Assembly (NCBI RefSeq): GCF_001463905.1
Contig: NZ_BBWR01000016.1
Coordinates: forward strand, 186,001-250,000
Direction: 5' to 3'
Source: Aureimonas frigidaquae
GTDB lineage: Bacteria; Pseudomonadota; Alphaproteobacteria; Rhizobiales; Rhizobiaceae
DNA length: 64,000 nt
Shown: positions 26,222 through 35,770 of the stretch, piece by piece
Layout: every line of letters begins with the position of its first letter
Numbering within the stretch: the first letter of the stretch is position 1
Translations under genes and position numbers: made by a program
The notes under the pieces: generated by a model
Seen by the model: the letters and a program-made list of their open reading frames with translations, nothing else
Databases searched by the model: none
What the model was told of the DNA's origin: nothing

Positions 26222-28738
26222 ATGGGCGTAGCCGACAAGGCGAAGGTGACCGGCCGGGGCGGGGAGACATCCCCCGCCAGTATGGCGGCGCTGACGCACA
26301 CGCTGGAGGAGCTGGAGCGCCGCCTGGCGCGCCTGTCCGACGGCCGTGGCGGCAAGCCCGAGGCTGCGCAGCCCGACATGCCGGCAAAGCCTGCGACGCC
26401 GCCGCAGACTCCCTCCGAACGGCTGCGCCGCATCGTCGATCGAAGCACACAGCAGGCCGCGTCCATGCGGGCGAAGAGCGACATGGAAGGTTTCAGCCAT
26501 GACATCGTCGGTACCGTCGTGAAGGAGCTTTCCCAGTTCCGGCACGATCTGCGCCAGGACATGGCCGCGGGGCAGCGAGCCGGCCAGATGGCGATGGGGC
26601 ATGCCTTCGCCACGCTCGAGGCTACGCTCGCCACCCGTGACAATTCCGAGCTGATCGCCGACGGACTTGCCGATATCCTGTCCAGGCTGGCCATTCTGGA
26701 GAGCCGCGAGGGGGATGTGCAAGCCCTCGAGGCCCTGCGCGAGGATACGCGCCGCCTGAAGGCCGTAACGGCAGGGCTCGCCACACAGGACGATCTGACC
26801 CGCCACATGGGTGCGGTCACCGACCGGCTGGACCGCCTGGCGCAGTCGAGCGCGACGCTGGTGGCGAGCGAACAGTTCGACGATGGCGTCGCCCGTCTGG
26901 TCGAGCGGCTGGACAGGGTCGAACAGATCGTCTCCGGCCTGCCATCGGCGCTCGGGCTGGATCGGCTGGAAGCACGGCTTGCCGGACTGGGCACAGGCAA
27001 TGCCGCCGCCCCGGACCTTGCGGGCATCGAAGAGCGGCTGGACGAAATTTCCGGGGCCATTCTGGCGCTCGATCGCAGCGCAGCCCCGGCCGTGCCGGCC
27101 TGGCTGGAAGAGCGCCTGGCCGGCATACTCCTGGCGCTGGACGGCCTGTCCGATGCGCAGGAGCGCCGCGCCGACGACCTGGCCGGCCGCATCGACCGCA
27201 GCGCCTTTCCGGAAGCGGTGCTGGAAGAGCGCCTCGACCGCTTCATGCAGCGGCTGGAACAGGCGGAAGACGAGCGCTACCGCCGCCATGTCACCGCCTT
27301 CGCGCAGGAACTCGACCGCCTGGAGGCCTTGTGGCAGAGCGGCGACGGCCGGCTTGCCGAGACCGAGGAACGGCTGGGCGCCATTCTGAAGAGCGTGGTG
27401 GAACGCCTGTCGCAGCTTGAGGCCGAGGCGCGGATCCACGCCTCGGACGGTTTCGGCGGCGTCGTCTTCGACGCCGATTTCGGCGCCTGGCAGCCTGAGG
27501 CGGGCGCCGGTGATGCGCCGGAGGGGCTGCGCGCCGCGCTCGACCGGCACCTGAACGGCCGCCACCTGCCGGAGGCGGAGGAGAGTGCGCCGGCACAGGC
27601 CCATGCCGAGCCGGCTGAGCAGACGCGCTACGGACGCGACGTGCCGGATTTCGGCAGCATCCTGGACCGCGTCCGCCGCCATGAACGGGCGGCGGGGCTC
27701 GAACCCTCCACCCGGGCGGATTTCATCGCCGCGGCCCGCCGCGCCGCCGTGGCCGCGGCCGAGGAGGCCGATGCCCTGCAACGGGGTGCAGGCCGCGCGC
27801 AGGGCGGGGACGCATCCGCGCGCACGCGCTTCCGCAAGCCTATGTTCATGGCCGCCGGCGCCATCATGATGGCGCTCATGGCGCTGCCGTTCACACAGCT
27901 CGAGCTCGAGCCGGGGGGCGACAGGCAGACCGGTGAGATCGCCAGCAACGGCGCCGACGCCACCGGGCCGCGCCTGGCCGCCAATGGCGATCCCGACGTG
28001 TCGATGGAAATGACGGCATCCGTGGCAGCGCGGATGGCCGGCGCCCTGCCGGAGGCGACGGGCGATATCATCGCCGTAGCGCTGGACCGCCTGCCGGCGC
28101 AGGCGGTCGGCCCGCTGCCGGACCTGCCCCCACGGATCGGCGATCTTGGCCCCCGCGTCATGGTGGGCGATGCCGCCGCCATGGCGGCCATCGGCGTGAC
28201 GCTCATCGATGCGGCAGAGGTGGAGGCCGGGCTCGCCTGGCTCGGCCAGGCGGCACGGCGTGGTTACGCGCCGGCGCAGTACCGGCTGGGAAGCCTGTAT
28301 GAGCGCGGCGCCGTGGTGGCCAAGGACATGGCGACGGCACGGGCCTGGTACCTCGTCGCGGCGCGGGGCGGAAACGTCCGGGCCATGCACAATCTGGCGG
28401 TGATCGATATTTCCGGCCTGGCCGGCGCGGCTGACCGCGCAGGCGCGGCGCACTGGTTTGCGGCGGCGGCGGAGCGCGGCATGGCCGACAGCCAGTTCAA
28501 TCTCGCCATTCTGCATGCGCGTGGGGCCGGGGTCCCGCGCGATCCTGCGGCAGCCTACAAATGGTTCTCCATCGCGGCCCGCTCGGGCGATGCGTCGGCC
28601 TTGCGCAACCGCGACAGTGTCGCCACGGAGCTGAACGAAGCCGCGCGTGCGGCCATCGACGCGGATGTCGCCGCATGGCGGCCGCTGCCGCCGACGCGGG
28701 CGGCAAACGAGGAACGCTACACGGGCGGGCGGGTCTGA
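26222..28738 (+). CDS. podJ: PodJ-like polar organelle development protein (coiled coil, TM, SEL1 repeats)
   Basis: An 838-residue polarity-type protein. The N-terminal about 520 residues are charged and helical with many Leu/Arg/Glu heptads, predicted coiled coil. One membrane helix follows near residues 541-558 (FMAAGAIMMALMALPF), then a periplasmic part with SEL1-like repeats at about 660-800 (YAPAQYRLGSLYERG and similar). This order matches PodJ, the scaffold that localises pole and division proteins in Caulobacter and rhizobia. It is shorter than the rhizobial homologues I recall (over 1000 residues), mainly in the coiled-coil part. A CtrA-like site upstream fits cell-cycle control. Confidence 0.75.
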   Translation: MGVADKAKVTGRGGETSPASMAALTHTLEELERRLARLSDGRGGKPEAAQPDMPAKPATPPQTPSERLRRIVDRSTQQAASMRAKSDMEGFSHDIVGTVVKELSQFRHDLRQDMAAGQRAGQMAMGHAFATLEATLATRDNSELIADGLADILSRLAILESREGDVQALEALREDTRRLKAVTAGLATQDDLTRHMGAVTDRLDRLAQSSATLVASEQFDDGVARLVERLDRVEQIVSGLPSALGLDRLEARLAGLGTGNAAAPDLAGIEERLDEISGAILALDRSAAPAVPAWLEERLAGILLALDGLSDAQERRADDLAGRIDRSAFPEAVLEERLDRFMQRLEQAEDERYRRHVTAFAQELDRLEALWQSGDGRLAETEERLGAILKSVVERLSQLEAEARIHASDGFGGVVFDADFGAWQPEAGAGDAPEGLRAALDRHLNGRHLPEAEESAPAQAHAEPAEQTRYGRDVPDFGSILDRVRRHERAAGLEPSTRADFIAAARRAAVAAAEEADALQRGAGRAQGGDASARTRFRKPMFMAAGAIMMALMALPFTQLELEPGGDRQTGEIASNGADATGPRLAANGDPDVSMEMTASVAARMAGALPEATGDIIAVALDRLPAQAVGPLPDLPPRIGDLGPRVMVGDAAAMAAIGVTLIDAAEVEAGLAWLGQAARRGYAPAQYRLGSLYERGAVVAKDMATARAWYLVAARGGNVRAMHNLAVIDISGLAGAADRAGAAHWFAAAAERGMADSQFNLAILHARGAGVPRDPAAAYKWFSIAARSGDASALRNRDSVATELNEAARAAIDADVAAWRPLPPTRAANEERYTGGRV

Positions 28739-28772
28739 ACCAAGCGCAGAAGCGCGGCACGCCCGGCGGGCT

Positions 28773-28790
28773 TGTCGCAAATCTGCGACA
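28773..28790. promoter_or_regulatory. Perfect 7-4-7 inverted repeat between podJ-like and tauE genes
   Basis: TGTCGCA-AATC-TGCGACA starts 35 bases after the podJ-like stop and 133 bases ahead of the exporter start. It fits a dimeric-repressor operator (TGT-N12-ACA) for the exporter pair, or a weak hairpin terminator. The regulator is unknown. Confidence 0.4.
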
Positions 28791-28922
28791 GGAATGACAG
28801 ATACGGCGGGGCCTGCCACCACGAGGCTTGCACGCCGGCAGCTCCACCGCCATGCAGCGATGGGTAACTGTGGGACACGGACGCTGGCCGCGGACCCACC
28901 AGAGGAAGATGCGGGGCCGGTC

Positions 28923-29852
28923 TTGAACCTTTACCTGCCCATAGCCGAGATATCCGTCAATGCCTTCATTTTGATCGGCATGGGCGCCGCCGTGGGCTTT
29001 TTGTCCGGGCTGTTCGGCGTGGGCGGCGGCTTCCTCATCACGCCGCTCCTGATCTTCTACAACATTCCGCCGGCCATTGCCGTGGCGACCGGGGCCAACC
29101 AGGTCATCGCCTCGTCCTTTTCGGGCGCGCTCGCCCATTACCGGCGCGGCACGGTGGACCTGAAGCTCGGCCTGATGCTGCTTCTGGGGGGCGCCCTCGG
29201 CTCCGTCGTGGGCGTCTGGCTCTTTACGATCCTGCGCCGGCTCGGCCAGCTCGATCTGGCCGTATCGCTCCTCTATGTCGTCATGCTCGGCACGGTGGGC
29301 GGGCTGATGCTGGTGGAGGCAGTGCAGGCGATGCGCCGCGTCCACAAGGGCGGCTCGGGAGAGGTGCGCCATTCCAGCCACCACAACTGGGTGCAAAAGC
29401 TGCCCTTCAAGATGCGCTTCAAGCGCTCCAAGCTCTACGTCTCGGTCATTCCGGTGCTGGGGCTCGGCTTCTTCATCGGTGTGCTCGCCTCGGTCATGGG
29501 CGTGGGCGGCGGCTTCATTATGGTGCCGGCCATGATCTACCTTCTGCGCGTGCCGACGGCCGTGGTGGTCGGAACGTCGCTGGTGCAGATCATGTTCACC
29601 GCGGCGGTTACGACAGTCCTGCAGGCGGCCACCAACCAGACGATCGACATATTGCTCGGCCTGCTGCTGATGATCGGCGGTGTCGTCGGGGCGCAATTCG
29701 GCGTGGAGGCCGGCCGCAAGCTGCGCGGCGACCAGCTTCGTGCGCTGCTGGCGCTCCTTGTCCTTGCGGTGGCGGTGCGCCTTTTGGTGGGCCTCGTGCT
29801 CACGCCGGACGAGCTCTATTCCATCAGCCTGCCCAGCGGTGCGCAGCCATGA
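28923..29852 (+). CDS. TauE/SafE-family sulfite/organosulfonate exporter
   Basis: A 309-residue inner-membrane protein with eight or so helices and two copies of the family glycine motif (FGVGGGFLITPLL near residue 36 and MGVGGGFIMVPAM near 195). TauE/SafE proteins export sulfite, sulfoacetate or related anions; the substrate here is not proven. I choose TTG 28923 because the product then begins NLYLPIAEISVN as in family members; the frame opens much earlier at 28647 inside podJ. It overlaps the TIGR02186 gene by 4 bases. Confidence 0.87.
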   Translation: MNLYLPIAEISVNAFILIGMGAAVGFLSGLFGVGGGFLITPLLIFYNIPPAIAVATGANQVIASSFSGALAHYRRGTVDLKLGLMLLLGGALGSVVGVWLFTILRRLGQLDLAVSLLYVVMLGTVGGLMLVEAVQAMRRVHKGGSGEVRHSSHHNWVQKLPFKMRFKRSKLYVSVIPVLGLGFFIGVLASVMGVGGGFIMVPAMIYLLRVPTAVVVGTSLVQIMFTAAVTTVLQAATNQTIDILLGLLLMIGGVVGAQFGVEAGRKLRGDQLRALLALLVLAVAVRLLVGLVLTPDELYSISLPSGAQP

Positions 29853-30643
29853 GGGTGGAGAGCCTGAGGGCGTGGCTCGCCGCGCTCCTGCTCTGGATCG
29901 CCTGCGGCGGCGCGGCGGTGGCGCAGGTTCCTGTCGAGGGGTTCGAGATCGGCCTGTCGACCAACGAGATCACGGTGGGCACGAATTTCGGCGGCTCGCG
30001 GCTGGTCGTCTTCGGTGCGCTCGACAATGCCGATCTGCGGGTGCTGCGGCAGGGGCGCTACGACATCGTCGTCGTTCTGGAAGGGCCGCGGCGCAATGTC
30101 GTCGTGCGTCAGCGCGACCGCGTCTTCGGCATCTGGATCAACCGCGGTTCGGAACAGTTCGACGCGCTGCCCCTGTCCTATGCGCTGGCGGCCAGCCGCC
30201 CCTTGCGCGACATCGCCCCGGCTTCCGTGCTGCGGCAGCTCAACATCGGCGCCCGCAACGAAGTGCTGCGCGCCCAGCGCTCCACCGACAACACGCAGGC
30301 CGAGGCCGATGATTATGCGCAGGCCATGCTGCGGCTGAAGACGCAGAGCAACCTGTACATGGAATCCTTCGGCACGATCGAATTCGTCAGCCAGACCCTG
30401 TTCCGGGCGAGCCTCGTCCTGTCGTCCGACCTGCCGGTGGGGCGGCACACGGTGCGCGCCTATCTGTTCAAGGAAGGCCAGTTCCTGCGGGAGCGGTCCG
30501 AGGAATTGTGGGTGCGCAAGACGGGGATCGAGAACGACATATCCGTCTTTGCCGCCAGCAACGGTGCGCTCTACGGCCTGATGGCCGTTCTCCTGGCCGT
30601 GGCGACGGGCTGGTTCGGCCGCGTGCTGTTCCGGCGGGACTGA
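29849..30643 (+). CDS. TIGR02186-family exported/membrane protein, TauE partner
   Basis: A 264-residue protein with an N-terminal signal peptide (cleavage after AVAQ near residue 26), a beta-rich periplasmic domain beginning VEGFEIGLSTNEITVG, and a C-terminal membrane helix near residue 240. This is the TIGR02186 architecture, found almost always next to a TauE/SafE exporter, as here (ATGA overlap). The periplasmic domain may present or process the exported substrate; that is inference from pairing. Confidence 0.87.
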   Translation: MRVESLRAWLAALLLWIACGGAAVAQVPVEGFEIGLSTNEITVGTNFGGSRLVVFGALDNADLRVLRQGRYDIVVVLEGPRRNVVVRQRDRVFGIWINRGSEQFDALPLSYALAASRPLRDIAPASVLRQLNIGARNEVLRAQRSTDNTQAEADDYAQAMLRLKTQSNLYMESFGTIEFVSQTLFRASLVLSSDLPVGRHTVRAYLFKEGQFLRERSEELWVRKTGIENDISVFAASNGALYGLMAVLLAVATGWFGRVLFRRD

Positions 30644-30647
30644 GGCG

Positions 30648-31364
30648 CTAGCGGCACAGCATGGCGAAGGAGAGCGGGAAGATTCCCGTCAGGCCGACCA
30701 CGTAGGCGCGTGCGCGCTCGGCGGCGAAGAGCCCGGAAAAGGCCTGTCCCAGAACGTTCATGCCGCCCGTCGTGACACCGAAGGAGGGCATGATGAGCCG
30801 CTGACCGTCGGTTGCAAAACAAGGTGCCCGGACGCTGCGCCCACGGCCCGCGACCTTGGCGACAGGGTGCAGATGGCCCGCGACCTCACCCGGCCGGCAG
30901 CGCGGCCCCGGCTCGTGACGGAAATGCAGGTGGCCGATCTCGTGTTCCGGCGTGGCATGGCCGCCGAGCATGGCCGGCGGTTCGGGATCGTGATTGCCGG
31001 CAATCCAGATCCATGTCCGGCCAGACATCAGTCCGGCGAGCTGCTCGCGCGGGCCGGCGGGCATGAAGGCGGCGCCGATCCTGTCGTGGAAACTGTCCCC
31101 GAGCGAGACGACCGTTCGCGGATCGTAGCGGGCGATCACGATTTCCAGGAGCGAAAGGGTCGCGGCCGTATCATAGGGCGGGAGCATCATGCCCCGGCGC
31201 GCGAAGGCGGCGCCCTTCTCCAGATGCAGGTCCGATACGACGAGGAGCCGATGGTCCGGCGCATAAAGCGCGCCGGACGGATCGCAGACCAGCGCCTCGC
31301 CGTTCACCTGTGTCTCGACGCCGGCGCATTCAGCCTGCCGCATGCGCCGCTGCAACATCGTCAT
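30648..31364 (-). CDS. pdeM: Ligase-associated DNA damage response endonuclease (PdeM-type metallophosphoesterase)
   Basis: A 238-residue calcineurin-like phosphoesterase. Metal-binding motifs are VVSDLHLEKG near residue 43, SLGDSFHDR near 93, AGNHDPEP near 122, and GHLHP near 163. The family is one of four genes (ligase, Lhr-type helicase, exonuclease, phosphoesterase) that co-occur in bacterial DNA-damage clusters. The helicase gene lies just upstream on the same strand. ATG 31364 has AGGAA upstream; the frame extends to 31814, but only as a shadow of the helicase gene. Confidence 0.88.
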   Translation of the reverse strand: MTMLQRRMRQAECAGVETQVNGEALVCDPSGALYAPDHRLLVVSDLHLEKGAAFARRGMMLPPYDTAATLSLLEIVIARYDPRTVVSLGDSFHDRIGAAFMPAGPREQLAGLMSGRTWIWIAGNHDPEPPAMLGGHATPEHEIGHLHFRHEPGPRCRPGEVAGHLHPVAKVAGRGRSVRAPCFATDGQRLIMPSFGVTTGGMNVLGQAFSGLFAAERARAYVVGLTGIFPLSFAMLCR

Positions 31365-31456
31365 CGATCGTTCCTGCCTGCCTGCGCGCACTGATTCGCG
31401 CGAGCCAAGGTTTACCATAGTGCAAACAGGGTGCGAGGGCGGCGGCCTGCGGCAGG

Positions 31457-33979
31457 TCAGCCCAGGGCCCGGGCGATGAGGTCTTCTTCCATGGCCTCGC
31501 GCAGGACATCGTCGCGCCCTTCGCCTTCGATCCGCTCGCGGCCGATTTCCAGCATGATGGGCACGGCGAGCGGGCTGATCTGTTCCAGATCGCGGTGGAC
31601 GATATGGTGCTTGATCCGCGCCAGAAGGTCCGACACGCGCCGCACGTCGAGAAGGCCCGTCGCCGCATCCTCCCACGTGGCCTGGAGGAGGATGTGGTCC
31701 GGCTCGTGCTCCCGCAGGACGTCGTAGATGAGATCGGCCGACACGGTGACCTGACGCCCCGTCTTTTCGGCGCCGGTCTGCCGGCGGTGGATCAGGCCGC
31801 CGATTTCCGCGCATTGACGGAAGGTGCGTTTCAACAGCCAGGAATCGGCCATCCAGCTTTCCAGATCGTCGCCCAGCATATCCTCGTCGAACAGGTCCGA
31901 CAGGCGCAGGCGGCCTTCAGCGATCATCTGGCCCATATCCGCCGCGCCCCAGATGGACAGGGAATAGTCGGTGGCCACGAAGCCGAGCGGCTTGGCGCGT
32001 GCGCGCTCCAGCCGGCGGGTCAGGAGCATGCCCAGCGTCTGGTGCGCCAGGCGGCCTTCGAAGGGATAGGCCACGAGGAAGTACCGCTTGCCGTTGGGAA
32101 AGGTCTCGATCAGGAGATCGTCCGGCCCGGGGATCAGGGATTTGCGGTCCTGGATCTGCAGCCAGCTCGATACCTGTTCGGGCAGGCTGGACCAGCGGGC
32201 GGGATCGGCCAGCATTTCGCGCACGCGCGCCGCCAGGAAGGTGGTTAGGGGGAACTTGCTGCCACCATAATAGGGGATCTTGGCTTCCTCCCCCTCCGGC
32301 GCCTTGGTGACGAGACATTCCATCTCGTGGATGCCTTCGAAGCGCAGCACCATGCCGGCAAAGAGGAAGCTGTCGCCGGCCGAGAGGGTTTCCAGGAAAT
32401 TCTCTTCGATCTGGCCGAGCACCGGCCCGCCGCGGGCAATGGCCGAGCGCGTGCGCCGCCGGATCAACCGGACCTTCAGATTCTGCGCATCGATAATGGT
32501 GCCGGCATTGAGGCGGTAATCCTGCGCGACGCGCGGATGGGTGATCCGCCAGGTGCCGTCCTCCGTCAGCCGGATCTTGGCGTAGCGCTCATAGACCTGC
32601 AGCGCGTAACCGCCGGTCGCCACGAAATTGAGGACGCGCTCGAAGGTTTCCCGCGGGAGCGCGGCGTAGGGCGCGGCGGTGCAGACTTCGGCATAGAGAT
32701 CGTCGGCGGTGAAGGGCCCTGCCACGGCCATGCCGAGCACGTGCTGCGCCAGCACGTCCAGCGCGCCGGAGCGCAGTGGCGGCGTATCCTGATCCCCCAG
32801 ATAGTTGGCATCCAGCGCGGCCTGGCACTCCATGACCTCGAAGCGGTTGGCGGGAACGAGGATGGCGCGGGAGGGCTCGTCCATCCGGTGGTTGGAGCGC
32901 CCGATCCGCTGCGCCAGCCGGCTGGCCCCCTTCGGCGCGCCGACATGGATGACGAGATCGACATCCCCCCAGTCAATGCCGAGGTCGAGCGTGGAGGTTG
33001 CCACCACGGCGCGCAGGGCGTTGGCGGCCATGGCCTGTTCCACGCGGCGGCGCTGCTGCATGTCGAGCGAGCCGTGGTGCAGGGCGATGGGCAGGGTTTC
33101 CTCGTTGATCCGCCACAGATCCTGAAAGAGAAGCTCGGCCTGGCTGCGCGTGTTGACGAAGAGCAGCGTGGTGCGATGCGCCTTGATGGCATCGTATATG
33201 TCGGGGATGGCGTAGCGCGCGCGGTGACCCTGCCAGGGGATCCGCTCGCGCGACGACAGGATGGTGATCTCCGGCCGGGCGCCGCCGGCCACGGTGACGA
33301 GGTCCGCTGCCGGATCGGCATCGGCGCGCTGCGGCACGAGCCATTCCTGCAGGTCGAGCGGCTCGGAGACGGTGGCCGACAGGCCGATCGTCTGGAGCTT
33401 GGGCCGCAGGTGGCGCAGCCGCGCCAGACCGAGCGCCAGGAGATGGCCGCGTTTCGACGTGACGAGGGCGTGAAGCTCGTCGAAGATGACGTATTTCAAG
33501 TCCGCGAAAAAGGCGTCCGCGTCCTTCGAGGCGATCAGGAGCGCCAGCTGCTCGGGCGTCGTCAGGAGAATGTCCGGCGGGCGCAGCTTCTGCTTCTGGC
33601 GGCGGTGCTGGCTGGTATCGCCCGTGCGGGTTTCCATGGTGATCGGCAGGCCGATCTCGTCCACCGGAGTGGCGAGGTTGCGCTGGATATCGGTGGCCAG
33701 GGCCTTGAGCGGCGAAATATAGAGCGTGTGAATGCCGGGAGGCCGGGTGCCCGGCTTGCGCCGGCCGCGCCGGGCGAGATCGGTCAAGGCGGGCAGGAAG
33801 CCGGCCAGCGTCTTGCCGGCGCCCGTGGGGGCGATCAAAAGCACGGAGCGCCCAGCCTGTACGCGTTGCAAAAGCTCCAGCTGGTGCCGGCGCGGCGACC
33901 AGCCCTTGCCGGCGAACCAGGCGCGGAACACGTCGGGGAGGAGGTCGTCCGCAACAGGCGGGGGGAGGATTTCGGTCAC
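31457..33979 (-). CDS. Ligase-associated DNA damage response DEXH-box helicase (Lhr-like)
   Basis: An 840-residue superfamily 2 helicase. Walker A is APTGAGKTLAGF near residue 52, motif II is VIFDELHAL near 165, motif VI QRIGRSNHR near 355, and the C-terminal part is the Lhr-specific winged-helix and DUF4011-like region. Lhr-type proteins unwind RNA-DNA hybrids. Together with pdeM and the exonuclease at 35.8 kb it forms the ligase-associated repair set. GTG 33979 is chosen because family members begin about 15 residues before the PRRHQ motif; GTG 34036 would overlap the YitT gene. Confidence 0.9.
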   Translation of the reverse strand: MTEILPPPVADDLLPDVFRAWFAGKGWSPRRHQLELLQRVQAGRSVLLIAPTGAGKTLAGFLPALTDLARRGRRKPGTRPPGIHTLYISPLKALATDIQRNLATPVDEIGLPITMETRTGDTSQHRRQKQKLRPPDILLTTPEQLALLIASKDADAFFADLKYVIFDELHALVTSKRGHLLALGLARLRHLRPKLQTIGLSATVSEPLDLQEWLVPQRADADPAADLVTVAGGARPEITILSSRERIPWQGHRARYAIPDIYDAIKAHRTTLLFVNTRSQAELLFQDLWRINEETLPIALHHGSLDMQQRRRVEQAMAANALRAVVATSTLDLGIDWGDVDLVIHVGAPKGASRLAQRIGRSNHRMDEPSRAILVPANRFEVMECQAALDANYLGDQDTPPLRSGALDVLAQHVLGMAVAGPFTADDLYAEVCTAAPYAALPRETFERVLNFVATGGYALQVYERYAKIRLTEDGTWRITHPRVAQDYRLNAGTIIDAQNLKVRLIRRRTRSAIARGGPVLGQIEENFLETLSAGDSFLFAGMVLRFEGIHEMECLVTKAPEGEEAKIPYYGGSKFPLTTFLAARVREMLADPARWSSLPEQVSSWLQIQDRKSLIPGPDDLLIETFPNGKRYFLVAYPFEGRLAHQTLGMLLTRRLERARAKPLGFVATDYSLSIWGAADMGQMIAEGRLRLSDLFDEDMLGDDLESWMADSWLLKRTFRQCAEIGGLIHRRQTGAEKTGRQVTVSADLIYDVLREHEPDHILLQATWEDAATGLLDVRRVSDLLARIKHHIVHRDLEQISPLAVPIMLEIGRERIEGEGRDDVLREAMEEDLIARALG

Positions 33980-34025
33980 GCCGTTTAGATAGGCAGCGGC
34001 TACGCCGGGGCCAAGGCGCTCAGCC

Positions 34026-34700
34026 TCAACTTGCACGGTAGCGATCGGTCCGATGGTTGATGGCCAGGAAGGCGTTCAGCACCACGGCGCCGATGACCGA
34101 GAAGGCGATCGCGCGGGGGGAGACGACGGCGAAGGAGGCCACCAGGACGAACAGGTCAATCACCATCTGCGTGACGCCCGTGCGCCAGCCGAAACGATCC
34201 TGCAGATAGACGGCCAGGATGCCGACGCCGCCGGCGCTGGCGCGGTGCCGGAACAGAGCGAGCAGGCCGAAGCCCACCAGAAGCCCGCCCAGCGCCGCGC
34301 CCAGCAGCGGGTCGATATGGCCGAACCGCAAATGCGCGGGCAGGACACCCATCAAAAGGGACAGGAGCGCCACGCCGACCATGGTCTTGACCGTGAAAGC
34401 GCGGCCCATCCGCCCGACGGCCAGCGCATAGAAGGGCAGGTTGAGGATGAAGAAGACGAGGCCGTAATTCCAGCCGGTGGCGTAGTGGACCAGAAAGGTC
34501 AGGCCGGCCGTTCCGCCGGTCAGGAAGCCGAGATGGCCCAGCATGGTCAGGCCGAGCGCGGTGAGCGCGACGCCCGCAACGATGCCGCAGGCATCTTCCC
34601 AGACGGTGTGACGCGTGGCCGTGGCGCTCCAGTTGCCGAAGCGGTGTGCGCGCCGCGCCGCATCGACCGAGGCATCGAGGGGTTCGTTCCAGCCTGACAT
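34026..34700 (-). CDS. YitT-family membrane protein
   Basis: A 224-residue polytopic protein with five to six hydrophobic segments and the YitT motif GFLTGGTAGLTFLVHYATG near residue 58. YitT proteins are widespread inner-membrane proteins of unknown transport role. ATG 34700 (MSGWNEPL) starts a hydrophilic lead before the first helix. The gene lies between the helicase and methyltransferase genes, so it interrupts the repair set; a functional link is not indicated. Confidence 0.85.
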   Translation of the reverse strand: MSGWNEPLDASVDAARRAHRFGNWSATATRHTVWEDACGIVAGVALTALGLTMLGHLGFLTGGTAGLTFLVHYATGWNYGLVFFILNLPFYALAVGRMGRAFTVKTMVGVALLSLLMGVLPAHLRFGHIDPLLGAALGGLLVGFGLLALFRHRASAGGVGILAVYLQDRFGWRTGVTQMVIDLFVLVASFAVVSPRAIAFSVIGAVVLNAFLAINHRTDRYRAS

Positions 34701-34773
34701 CCTGCCGAACCATCCGTTTCGCAACTGCGAAATGGTACGGAAGGACCGGGCGGGATACAAGGTGGTTTCACCA

Positions 34774-35682
34774 TCAGTCGCAGATAAACAGCATCCCCGC
34801 GACATCCTCTCCAGCGTCCTGTCGCAGGATCGTCGCCTGCTGGCGGACAGAACCAAAGCCGCATGCACGCAGCCGGTCGACGACATGCGCCGTTGCATGG
34901 GCGTAGCGCAGATTGGGGCGCAGGCGGTAGGCCGGGGCGGCTTCGTCGGTTTCCACCGAAAAGGCGAAACGCCCGCCCTCTGCCAGGAGAGCACGGGCCG
35001 TGCCGAAGGCGGGGGTCAGATCGCCCAGATAGATCAGGACGTCCGCTGCCGTCACGAGGTCGTAGCGACGCTGCAGGACCGCATCTGGTGGCGCGACGAT
35101 ATCGGCTTGGTAGAGGCCGTCATACAGGCGCTTGCTGCGCGCCCTGGCGAGCATGCCGTCCGAGAGATCGATGCCGTCGAGGCGCAAGGCATAAGGCCGC
35201 AGCCGCTCGCCCATCAGGCCGGTCCCGCAGCCCAGATCCAGCGCAGCGCCCAGCGGCGGGCCGTCTTTCAGGCCGAGCATGTCGGACAAGGTGTCCGGCA
35301 CGCTGTAGTGCAGCTTGTGCACCAACGAGGCCTCGAAGCGCTCGGCATACTGATCGAAGAGGCTTGCCACGAAGGCGGGCGGCGGCGCGTCGGGCACGGG
35401 CCCATAGCCCATGGCGGCAAGCTTGAGCCCCGCGCCATAGACATCGGCCGGGTCCGCGTCGACGATCGCCGCATAGGCGGCGGCCGCAGACTGCCTGTCA
35501 CCCGCGGCATCGAGATACTCCGCCTGCCGCAGCCGGCCGAGTGTCCAGTCGGGCGCGAGTTCCAGCGCCTGCCCGATCAATTCGACCGCGGCCTTTACAT
35601 CGCCCGAACGGGCATAATGTTCTGCATATTCGGCACGGCGATCCGCACGCGGATCGCCGGAGCGATGACGTTGGTCGAGCAC
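34774..35682 (-). CDS. TPR-containing class I SAM-dependent methyltransferase
   Basis: A 302-residue protein. The N-terminal third holds one or two tetratricopeptide-like helix pairs (EYAEHYARSGDVKAAVELIG). It is followed by a Rossmann methyltransferase with the SAM motif ALDLGCGTGLMGE near residue 143 and GIDLSDGMLARAR near 165. The target is unknown. The start is uncertain: GTG 35682 is preferred, since the frame to 35745 overlaps the divergent exonuclease region. It lies head to head with that exonuclease gene. Confidence 0.8.
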   Translation of the reverse strand: MLDQRHRSGDPRADRRAEYAEHYARSGDVKAAVELIGQALELAPDWTLGRLRQAEYLDAAGDRQSAAAAYAAIVDADPADVYGAGLKLAAMGYGPVPDAPPPAFVASLFDQYAERFEASLVHKLHYSVPDTLSDMLGLKDGPPLGAALDLGCGTGLMGERLRPYALRLDGIDLSDGMLARARSKRLYDGLYQADIVAPPDAVLQRRYDLVTAADVLIYLGDLTPAFGTARALLAEGGRFAFSVETDEAAPAYRLRPNLRYAHATAHVVDRLRACGFGSVRQQATILRQDAGEDVAGMLFICD

Positions 35683-35770
35683 GGTCTTTGGTTTTTCGAA
35701 AAGAGTTGCAGATGCGCATATGCCCGGAAGGGTCGACCGCCGCAAGGACCAAATCCCGCGCGTGGATAGG

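Noticed and set aside
26141-28822. 893-codon minus-strand open frame across the podJ-like gene
   Set aside because: Shadow frame; the plus-strand frame has clear coiled coil, membrane helix and SEL1 repeats.
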